A stretch of DNA of 26,124 nt, taken from Phaeoceros laevis. Its lineage: Eukaryota > Anthocerotophyta > Anthocerotopsida > Notothyladales. Shown one piece after another: positions 18,909 to 26,124 of this stretch. The translations under genes were made by a program, and so were the position numbers. Under the pieces are notes generated by a model, which did not search any database, had not been told where the DNA came from, and was given only the letters and a program-made list of their open reading frames with translations. Where the stretch lies: the NCBI GenBank assembly GCA_049999765.1, contig JBNGIQ010008310.1, forward strand, positions 1 through 26,124, read 5' to 3'. How positions within the stretch are numbered: the first letter of the stretch is position 1; every line of letters begins with the position of its first letter.

Positions 18909-19422
18909 TTCTATCTGATGGGGGAATCACTGCGGCCTGAGGAATTTGACAGGAATGTTTGACAGTTTAGGGTAGAGATGTGCAGAAAACAGAGTGAAGG
19001 ACGACGACGTGTACGCGTCGTCCACGCGTTTCCAAATGAACGGCCGCCGGTTCGAGGGCGACAGGACTACCGCAAAAGGACTGTTGCAAAAGTCCACCGA
19101 AGCCAGACAGCGGCCCAAAAAACAAAGATGGTTCCAACTTCCAAGACTGAAGAGTTTGTCGTATAAGCTTATCTGACATACCCTGTCGCGATCGGGATGT
19201 GGTCGACAATGCTGCCAAGGCATGGAATCCGCCGCCCGGGTGTTTTGGTATCTTTTGAAGCGGTATCGCAAGCTGACCCTTGGAACCGCGTCAAGTGAAG
19301 GGGTCCACACTTTTGGTATCGCTACAGACCTGTCTGCTGATCGCATCGTCAACCTGCTGTGCACAGCAATCCATCGATTGCTGCAGGCCAGGCCTTGCAA
19401 TTGGGGCCTTCCAAGGGCTGCC

Positions 19423-20948
19423 ATGAATTCCAATCCTCCCAGCAGAATTCGAAGCAGCAACGGTAGCGGCCCCCGGATCGATCGCGATGATGATGTGGGG
19501 ATCCGGATGAAAAGCGGTTCCAGCGAGACCAGCTACGCCCGAAACTCAAGAAAGCAGCGCAGCACCCTGAATGCAGTGGAATCCGTGTTGTGGGAGTCGC
19601 TGCCCAGCCTGCCTCGTCTCCCGGACTTGGCCGCCGGCGAGTCCTCGCTTAGAATCGCCGACCTGGGCTGCGCCACCGGCAGCAACACGGTGAGCAGCAT
19701 CGACAAGGCGGTGGCCCACATCTCGGAGCTGCTCCGCTCCCGGGGCGTGCCCGTCCCGCCCGAGGTGCACGCCTTCTTCAACGACCTGCCTGCCAACGAC
19801 TTCAACACCTTGTTCCGCAGCTTCCCTCCGTACACGGGACCTCCCGCGGCCGGGGATCGTCATGGCAGGAACTACTTTGTGGCGGGCGTGCCCGGATCGT
19901 TTCACGACAGGCTTTTCCCCTCCAAAAGCATCCACGCCTTCACCACGTTCTTTGCGCTCCACTTCCTCACTCGGGCAAGTACCAAGCTTGGGCGTCCGTA
20001 CGCGTCCCGTCCGGTCCGGTTGCTTTTAAAAGGCGCCTCAAGGTTGATGGTGTTGTTGCTGTTGGTACACGTCTACAGATTCCAGAAGAGGTGACCGACA
20101 GGACGTCTCCGGCATTCAACAAAGGGCACATTCTGCACGATGAATCGAGTGTGGCTGTTCGCAAAGCGTTTTCGGCAGAGTATGTGAGGGAGCTCACACT
20201 CTTCCTCACAGCCAGGGCTCAAGAGCTTGTTTCAGGTCACTTCTTCAAACTTGGCTCAGTCCCCTGGAGGTGACATTGATGAGCTGATGGAATATTCATG
20301 AATTTGTTGCTGCCTGCTTCCTTGCCTGCAGGTGGCCTTCTGATTGCCGTCATGGTTGGGACGCAACGTGAGGTGGAATCGGAAGACAAGATGGAGACTC
20401 GTCGCTTGCTCAAATTCGTGGACGAGTCCGCTCGACACCTTGTGGCCCAGGTATGGCCTTCTTGAACACCCTAATTCACTTGAGCACAAACTTGTTGGAA
20501 CCACCTGTAGGCCACTTGAAAGTTTTCAAATGTTGACGCGTCTTTTTTACAAGTGTGTCCTACCCATGCCAATTAACTTCTAAAGGGCGTCTTGGACGAG
20601 GATGCGGTGGACACATTCAACGTGCCCGTGCGGTTTGCTAGCCTGGAAGAAGTGAGGAGCGCCGTGGAGGCTTGCGGCTCCTTCCACGCCCACGTGCTTG
20701 AGTCCAAAGTGGTGAATTTCTTCGAGGACTTGAGGGTACAGCTCCAGCCGGATGCCAAGCTGTGCGGCAAGGTGTACACCGATATATTGCGGGCCGTGCT
20801 CACTCCGGTGATGGAGGCTCATTTTGGAAGCCAAGCCACGGAGCTCTTGTTCCAGCGACACTCTCTCCTGGTGGAACGCGAGCATGCTGCGCTTATGGAG
20901 GAGGGGCTCGACCTCACCTACCATCTCCTTGTCCTCTCCAAAAAGTAG
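19423..20948 (+). CDS. SABATH-family methyltransferase, 4 exons, about 396 aa
   Basis: Predicted exons are 19423-19974, 20079-20235, 20332-20450 and 20586-20948, together 1191 nt (397 codons with the stop). The family transfers methyl from S-adenosylmethionine to carboxylates (salicylate, jasmonate, indole-acetate, farnesoate, cinnamate) or to some N sites. Visible motifs are SYARNSRKQR near the N-terminus, the AdoMet loop ADLGCATGSNT, FNDLPANDFNTLF, VPGSFHDRLFP, SPAFNKGHI and a C-terminal FNVPVRF. Intron 1 (19975-20078) appears to be GC-AG (CGG/GCAAGT); introns 2 and 3 are GT-AG. A later ATG at 19507 (MKSGSSETSYARNS) gives 368 aa and fits the family's usual N-terminus better; the longer form adds a charged 28-residue extension. 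The pocket segment usually SLxWLS reads ALHFLT, so the substrate cannot be guessed. It is 2.4 kb downstream of the terpene synthase on the same strand. Confidence 0.85.
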
Positions 20949-21277
20949 CACTTGTTCTTGAAAACTAGTTACAAGTTTCAAGTTCGGCCATTTCAAAGTT
21001 AGGCCACTTTTGTACTGGTAGATGTTCATAGTCCTGGTGGATTGCCTTGGCGTAACTTCTGAACACTATTTTCTTCTCTTAAAGTCCCAAGCGGAGTCTC
21101 CAAATGCGTCATCCGAGCATTGGCGCCATATTTCCATCTCTCACGGATAGACAAGCTCTTGCCCCGAAAAAGGATTAGGACCAGTCTGTGCATTCGCTGA
21201 AAGATGATTTTGGTGCTGACTGTAAGTATGCTCGCATTTAATGGTTTCGTTGGTGCTACTACGATGGGAGTCTGGAC
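20949..21277. other. Spacer downstream of the SABATH gene
   Basis: About 330 bp, probably the 3' UTR of the methyltransferase and the flank of the F-box fragment. No gene or notable repeat is seen. Confidence 0.4.
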
Positions 21278-21524
21278 TCAAAGCTCCTCCTCTTCCATTG
21301 TCCCGGCTTCAAGCTCCAATCTGCAGCTCGGAAAATCGTGGTGGCCGCGGCGGAAGGCAATCAGGTTGGTCTCCACCCGAAAAGCCCTGGACGTCAAGAG
21401 TTGGCTGGAGCCATCTCTTGCACACGCAGCGGAGGCGTGCTTGGCTGAATGCGGGCACAAGCAGGAGGATTCTGTTCACCAACTCCTCGGGTAGCAGCTG
21501 CCATGTGCACAGAGGAGTAGTCAA
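21278..21524 (-). pseudogene. F-box gene fragment with a frameshift
   Basis: On the minus strand from 21524 the sequence reads WQLLPEELVNRILLLVPAFS then ARLRCVCKRWL, a clear F-box. Near 21408 the frame shifts by one base; in the new frame it continues QLLTSRAFRVETNLIAFRRG, the segment that normally follows the F-box, and stops at 21278. It is a close paralogue of the short F-box gene at 7224 (LPEELVERVLLFLPK, CKRWRKLM, FRRGY). No substrate-binding part remains. It is probably a dead duplicate. Confidence 0.8.
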
Positions 21525-21862
21525 CCTTGGACGGCCCCCCTTTGCACACTGCTATCCGGTCCAGCACCAGGCAGATTTCAGCTTCCATGATCCGAGCCTC
21601 CGTGCACGCGTGAGAGCGAGAGCAGGGAGGAAACTAGTACTGGTAAACGATAGAGGACTGCCACTGGGGGGTTTCAACTCTTCCGCCTGGAGCTGGAGCT
21701 TCTCGGTGGCTAGGTATCGTTGGGGAATGAAGTCTAACGCAAGGCCGCAATAGGCTTCTCTAAAAGCTTGTGCAGAGAGAGCCCACTTGAGAACCCGAAA
21801 CCTGCAATCTGCACCGCTTTCAGGTCATGAAGCGCAGTAGTCTGGATCCAGACTCCTGCGCT
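21525..21862. other. Spacer between F-box fragment and palindrome
   Basis: About 340 bp. A plus-strand ORF (21241-21753) crosses it but is largely the antisense of the F-box fragment and shows no motif. Nothing else is recognised. Confidence 0.35.
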
Positions 21863-21918
21863 GCATCATCTTTTGATTTTCAACAGCTCCGGAGCTGTTG
21901 AAAATCAAAAGATGATGC
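21863..21918. repeat. Perfect 56-bp palindrome without spacer
   Basis: The arms 21863-21890 and 21891-21918 (28 bp each) are exact reverse complements meeting at the centre CTCC/GGAG. The first mismatch is at 21862/21919, after which partial symmetry continues for two bases. It lies between the F-box fragment and the germin-like pseudogene. Confidence 0.95.
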
Positions 21919-22189
21919 CGCTTCCAAGAAGGAGCACTGATCTGCCCAGGAAGCTCAAACTTCATCACAACCTCCCAGCTCAGCACATCAGCTTAGCAAA
22001 CTTGTACAGCTTTCAGGATGAGCAAAGGGATAGGAACTACTGCATTGCCATGAATAGCTAGCTATAGCAACAAAAAAAGGTGCTCTAGAGCTAGCAAGCA
22101 ACAAGCTGCTGGCAAGCAAGCAACGGGGCAACCACGAACTATGCACCTTGAGCAGGGCCTATCTACAAACTAGGCATCTAGTTAGCTAC

Positions 22190-22916
22190 CTAGGCGCCGT
22201 AAATGGAGGAAGTGGCAGGAGCCGTGAGGAGGTCCTTGAAGGACTGCTGGAGCACCTCGTTGGGGAACGATTTGAGCGCTACAGGCAAGCTGAAGTGGCC
22301 GGCATTCTGCGCGTTGAAGAAGACGATGGCCACTACTTTCCCGAACCCAACGTTCTTCTGGTAGCCTTCGGGAAGACGAACACCTCGCCCTTGGTCACAC
22401 TCTCCTTGTACAGCGTGTTGGCGTACCCGGCGATGAAGCCCACCTCCAGGGTGCCCTCCACCACGTACAGCAGCTCGCTGGTGCGCGGGTGCAGATGCGG
22501 CGGGTTGAGGCCGCCGAATGCCAAGTCCACTCGCGCTACGCCCAGGCCCAGGGTGTTGACGCCCGGGAACTATTGGACGGAGCCGGGGGTGAAGACGTTG
22601 CCGAACTGCGTGCCGGTGGGGTCGGCGCCGTCGGCCAATGACGAGAACTTGAAGTCGGTTGCCGTCACGGTGGAGGCCACCTTGCACGGGAATCCGTTGA
22701 TGGTGCTGCCGGACAGAGGANNNNNNNNNNNNNNNNNNNNNNNNNNNNNNNNNNNNNNNNNNNNNNNNNNNNNNNNNNNNNNNNNNNNNNNNNNNNNNNN
22801 NNNNNNNNNNNNNNNNNNNNGTCCTGCAACGGGTCCTAGTCCGCTGCCGCAGCCCCGCGGGCCATCGCCAGCAGCACTGCCGCCAGGCCCAGAAACCACA
22901 TTCTGAAGTCCGCCAT
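22190..22916 (-). pseudogene. Germin-like (cupin) protein gene, inactivated
   Basis: From the ATG at 22914-22916 the minus strand encodes a signal peptide (MADFRMWFLGLAAVLLAMAR), then DPLQD, a 100-N gap, NGFPCKVAS, cupin box 1 (GGLNPPHLHPRTSE, with the two His and the Glu metal ligands) and the start of box 2 (GEVFVFPK). The C-terminal tail NVGFGKVVAIVFFNAQNAGH to SIYGA follows in another frame. Germin-like proteins are secreted Mn-binding cupins with superoxide dismutase or oxalate oxidase activity. Three lesions are visible: an in-frame TAG just before DPLQD (22836-22838), a second TAG just before FPGVNTLG (22570-22572), and a deletion/frameshift near 22361 that removes the GxxH part of box 2, including the fourth metal ligand. 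The size is otherwise normal for the family (about 220 aa). Confidence 0.85.
22721..22820. other. Assembly gap (100 N) inside the germin-like pseudogene
   Basis: The gap removes the segment between DPLQD and NGFPCK, where many germin-like genes have their single intron. Frame continuity across it cannot be judged. Confidence 0.95.
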
Positions 22917-23482
22917 AGCCAGCAAGCTTCAAGGACGAGGAGGAGGAGGAGTTCGGGCAGGGTGATAAGTACTGCAGCCCCCTCAACGAGTAAACGCGAA
23001 AGTCGGATGGCGACGCTTGATGCGAATGTCGCATCAATTGTGATGTGAAGGATCAATGTTTCGCCAAAAAAACCCTTGGAATTCATGCCTGTCAATCTGT
23101 TGTTGTATTTAAATCCTTCTTGAACTGTCACTTACTCAGGTGTCACTTACTACGAGCATGACATGGCAGGTTGAAGAGTGACAGATCTGCTGATCTGGAT
23201 GCTGACTATTGAAGGTGTAGTAAAACCTACCTGTTCTGCTTGTCCGCAGCGCCTCTATACTATTCGTGGACAAAAGGGGAATTCACAGCACCGAATTCTG
23301 GACCCTGTGAAAGGAAACCCCCGCTAGCTGTATGCGCACTAATCTTGGCAGGATTCGGTTATTCGATGTGACATGTAGAGCGCATCTTGCGACAAGGCGA
23401 CAACACCTGTAGTCAGACAATCCAAGCTTCTGGTTGCAACTACGTTCAATGTCACGTAGGCTGAGATTGCGAAAGGCAGCTG
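22917..23482. other. Intergenic stretch upstream of the germin-like pseudogene
   Basis: About 570 bp between the germin-like start and the tandem repeats. It presumably held the germin-like promoter. No gene is recognised; the minus-strand ORF at 23283-23504 has no motif. Confidence 0.45.
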
Positions 23483-23638
23483 ATATGGAACTTTTTAAAA
23501 TCACTGGCTCATGAGTAGTACTAGTAATAAGGTGCCGAGCTATATGGAACTTTTTAAAATCACTGGCTCATGAGTAGTACTAGTAATAAGGTGCCGAGCT
23601 ATACCGACTCCACACTGCCGAGCTATACCGACTCCACA
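23483..23638. repeat. Two exact 59-bp tandem copies followed by two 24-bp copies
   Basis: 23483-23541 and 23542-23600 are identical 59-bp units (starting ATATGGAACTTTTTAAAATC). The end of the second unit (TGCCGAGCT) begins a further tandem pair of 24 bp at 23592-23615 and 23616-23638. Identity of the copies indicates a recent duplication, downstream of P450 no. 3. Confidence 0.95.
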
Positions 23639-23769
23639 AAGGGATGTGTGTGACATGTCAAGTAGCAAGCTACTCGCCATGCGTGAGATATTTGAAGAAT
23701 TTGCAACAAGATGTAGCATGAGATAGTCGCGTGAACTCAAATTTTGGAAGCTTACAAGTCGATAAAATT

Positions 23770-25710
23770 TTATTGCCTGGGATGTGGCACCGCTTTGAGG
23801 GGCACGGCCTTGTGCACTTCCAGACCTTGGCTCTCGGTCATGTCCAGGTCCTCGGGCCGCGCCACATCCGGCGGAAGCGCCCAGGTGAAGGTATGCAGCA
23901 GCGTGGCAATGGTAAGGTGCACCATCGCAAGTCCCAGCGTGGCACCGGGGCAACTGCGCTTGCCAGCTCCGAAGGGCAACAGCTGGAAGTGATGCCCCCG
24001 CACGTCCACCTCAGCATCTAAGAATCGTCCAGGGTGGAATCGGTGAGGATGTGGCCAGTAGGCGGGGTCCCGGCCGAGCGCCCAGGTGTTGACGAATACT
24101 GTGGTGTCGGCCGGGATGTGGTAGCCTGCCACGGTGGCAGCCTGCGTGGAGCAGTGCGGGACGAGGAACGGCCCGGGCGGGTGCAAGCGCAGCGTCTCCT
24201 TCACCACCGCCTGTAGGAAGGGCAGGTTAGCCACGTCGGCCTCCGTCACCACCCGGCCGGCGCCCACCACCCGCTCCAGCTCCTGTACGGCCTGCTCCAG
24301 CTCCTCTGGATGCCGTAGCAGCTCCGCCATGGCCCATACCATGCTGGCGGCAACCGTGTTGGTCCCGGCAAGTATCACGTCCTGTAGGTGCGCCGAGATG
24401 ACGTCGTCGGTGATGCTGGATGATTCCCCGTCCACGTCGGCGCTGAGCAGCACGTCCACGAAGTCCCGAGGTGGCGATCCCGGATGGGATGACCGGTACT
24501 GCCGGTGCTCCTGGATGACCTTGGCGTAGAATGCGTCCAAGTGCCGCTTGGTCTGCCCCAACTTGGCTTTGGGAAGCAAGAAATTGTCCAGGAAGGAGAG
24601 CCAGGGAATGGCGTCCCCTATGCCCTGCACTGCCACAATGCGGCTTGCCTCATCCACAACGTTAATCAGCTCTTGATCCTCTTCTGCCTCTTCCGCGCAT
24701 GCTGCAAGCCACATAAATTTCGTTAAGCCATTCATTCATCCATGGATCATAGATCTATTCGTAGTGGGTAGCCTTGGAAAGCACATGAAGATTTCCAAAA
24801 TTGCAGACGGGACAGCTTTCAAGAGCATGCAGGTCTTACAAGTACTTTCAAGAGGTTAATTTCCTCCAGGGATATCTACTTACGCACGTCGTCTGCTGAA
24901 TGCTGATGATGAATCGAGTGTGCTCTTGCCATCGCCAGCACCATTGCCAGCTGCTTTGTGTCGCGGATTTTGCACCTGATAGCGGCTGATGGCAGCCTTG
25001 CTCATGCCCATCCTGGTGATGTTGTTTAGGTTGAGAGTTCTGAGGAGGTAGTCCAAGTCCACAGGCTTTCCCAGGTGGCTCCGAATGGCCTCCACCATGG
25101 AAGCCACCTCCTCCACCCTGACGTGCTGGAAGTCAGTGATCCTCTTGTTTGTCAGCAGCTCCACGGTCATCAGCTTCCTAGTTGTTGGTCATACACGTAC
25201 TTGTTGAAGGATTTTGAGATCAAACTTTGAGCAGAATGAATAACACATATGAAAAGATCTCACAACGAGTTTGTGACTCGTGAACATTCAGCCCTGGACA
25301 GGAATTACGTACCGCATGAATCTCCAATGCGGTCCGTAGGGCGAGAATGCCACGTCCATGCCGTTGTTGAAAATGAGGCGGGCGCCGTAGCCGGGACGGG
25401 GTCGCGAGGAGAAGGTGGTGTCCTGGTGCTTGAGGATCTCCATCGCCACCTCCGGTGACTGCACTACCACGGCGCCCTTGGATCCCAGGCGCAGCCACAT
25501 GATGGGGCCGTACGTCTCCGCCAGCTTGTAAAAGTCGGCGTGGCGTCGGGTGGAGCGTGTAAACAGAAACAGATTGCCAAACACAGGCACCCCTCGGGGA
25601 CCCGGCGGCAATCTCAGCTGCTGCTGCCTCCGGAGCAGCAGCGCAACGGCTGCTGCCACCACAAGTCCCAGCAGCAGCAGCTGCAACCACCATTGCAACT
25701 GCTCCTCCAT
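23770..25710 (-). CDS. Cytochrome P450 no. 3, CYP71-clan type, 3 exons, 539 aa
   Basis: Exons on the minus strand are 25710-25313, 25177-24888 and 24701-23770, together 1620 nt, exactly 540 codons with the stop. Introns are GT-AG of 135 and 186 nt. The protein has an N-terminal anchor (QWWLQLLLLGLVVAAAVALL), hinge RLPPGPRG, C-helix WRFMRK, ExxR as KETLRLHP, FHPGRF and haem loop FGAGKRSCPG. The I-helix reads AGTNTVAAS, so the normally acidic residue is Asn and the second Thr/Ser is Val. The rest of the fold is complete. Exon 2 is longer at its 3' end than in the other two copies. It is closest to P450 no. 2 in intron layout and in the MVWAMAELL segment. It should be an ER enzyme, perhaps with altered proton delivery; the substrate is unknown. 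Confidence 0.9.
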
Positions 25711-25842
25711 GGCCGGAGACTTCTCACTTGCTGAGGAAGGTTGGAGTCCGTTGGAGCCTGGAAGAAGTCCGGACTCCAGATGCCGCTACAAGAGATTCCT
25801 CAGCACGGAAGAAGACGAAGAAGACTAAGGCCCGTTTCGCAT

Positions 25843-25879
25843 GGACCCGGACCCGACTATTTTAACCGGGTCCGGGTCC
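25843..25879. repeat. 13-bp inverted repeat (GGACCCGGACCCG), candidate transposon terminus
   Basis: GGACCCGGACCCG (25843-25855) faces CGGGTCCGGGTCC (25867-25879) across an 11-nt loop. It is preceded by TAAGGCCCGTTTCGCATG (25826-25843), a sequence resembling the GGCCCGTTT-type ends of PIF/Harbinger-like elements and their MITEs, which duplicate a TAA/TTA target. The opposite end, if any, lies outside the window. Confidence 0.4.
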
Positions 25880-26052
25880 GGGCGTTCGCATGTCAAATAA
25901 CATTTCCCCTACAATCTAGTCCCTTACCTCCTACAACCCGTAAGCAACTGGCAACTGCCCGTAAAGGCTAGTTTCGACCATGAGCGCGCGTGAGCGTCAC
26001 ACTTCATGAAAGCAAGCGCAACACCTGATCGAGCAACCAAACTCTTGCCGGG

Positions 26053-26124
26053 ATGGACAAAATCATCCCGGTCCTGGCTGCGGTGCTCACCGCCCTTGCG
26101 GATCAGTCTCGCGCCCCTGCTGTT
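26053..26124 (+). CDS. Start of an ORF running off the window end, unidentified
   Basis: From the ATG at 26053, 24 codons are open to the last base (MDKIIPVLAAVLTALADQSR and four more). It is too short to assign. Because it follows the candidate element terminus by about 200 bp, it could be the 5' end of a transposon-encoded gene, or an unrelated gene or chance ORF. An 8-bp inverted repeat (CCGGGATG/CATCCCGG) overlaps the ATG. Confidence 0.25.
   Translation, partial: MDKIIPVLAAVLTALADQSRAPAV

Larger units (their letters stand above)
17753..19422. other. Intergenic region upstream of the SABATH gene, rich in short repeats
   Basis: About 1.7 kb without a recognisable gene. It contains a hairpin at 18377-18438, a 29-bp exact direct repeat at 18662 and 18880, and a short tandem repeat of AACAAGTT(G/A)AGCAAGTTGG around 18821-18865. 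A second dispersed pair (AAAACAGAGTGAAGG) lies at about 18568 and 18983. Small ORFs at 18109-18369 and 18927-19460 show no known motif. Confidence 0.5.

Noticed and set aside
19222-19422. Extending the SABATH protein to the ATG at 19222
   Set aside because: The added residues have no family similarity; starts at 19423 or 19507 fit better.
23483-23638. CRISPR-like array
   Set aside because: Direct tandem repeats without spacers in a plant nuclear context.

Overview
The window looks like nuclear DNA of a non-seed land plant (bryophyte, lycophyte or fern). The gene families are plant families: CYP71-clan P450s, SABATH methyltransferase, F-box, LRR receptor-like, germin-like and DYW-type PPR. 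The genes are split by short introns (about 96-202 nt). A fungal/microbial-type terpene synthase sits among them, and such synthases are known from bryophytes, lycophytes and ferns but not from seed plants. The DYW-PPR relic argues weakly against Marchantia-type liverworts, which have lost RNA editing. The species cannot be fixed from sequence alone. The sequence is draft quality, with two 100-N gaps and one 10-N gap.

Layout. 331-2448 (-): P450 no. 1, four exons. 2449-4463: repeat-rich spacer and the leader of an F-box gene with an 18-bp minisatellite. 4464-5828 (+): intact F-box protein. 7224-7781 (+): short F-box protein. 8060-11098 (+): LRR receptor-like protein gene broken by three frameshifts. 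11702-12709 (-): decayed DYW-type PPR gene that has no usable long ORF but a clear DYW tail. 12982-14901 (-): P450 no. 2, three exons. 15945-17071 (+): terpene synthase of the TRI5 (trichodiene-synthase-like) fold family with one frameshift, followed directly by a 327-bp tandem duplication. 19423-20948 (+): SABATH methyltransferase, four exons. 21278-21524 (-): F-box fragment. 22190-22916 (-): germin-like pseudogene. 23770-25710 (-): P450 no. 3, three exons. 25826-26124: possible edge of a DNA transposon with an ORF running out of the window.

Most interesting reading: three paralogous P450s flank a terpene synthase and a carboxyl-methyltransferase-family gene within 26 kb. This is the gene content of a terpenoid biosynthetic cluster: cyclise a prenyl diphosphate, oxidise it with P450s, then methyl-esterify an acid. 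All three P450 models splice to exact multiples of three (545, 543 and 539 aa), and so does the SABATH model, so the tailoring genes look intact while the interspersed genes are decaying. Co-function is inference and has not been shown. Two long perfect palindromes (9-89 and 21863-21918), several tandem duplications and many pseudogenes show a locally unstable region.
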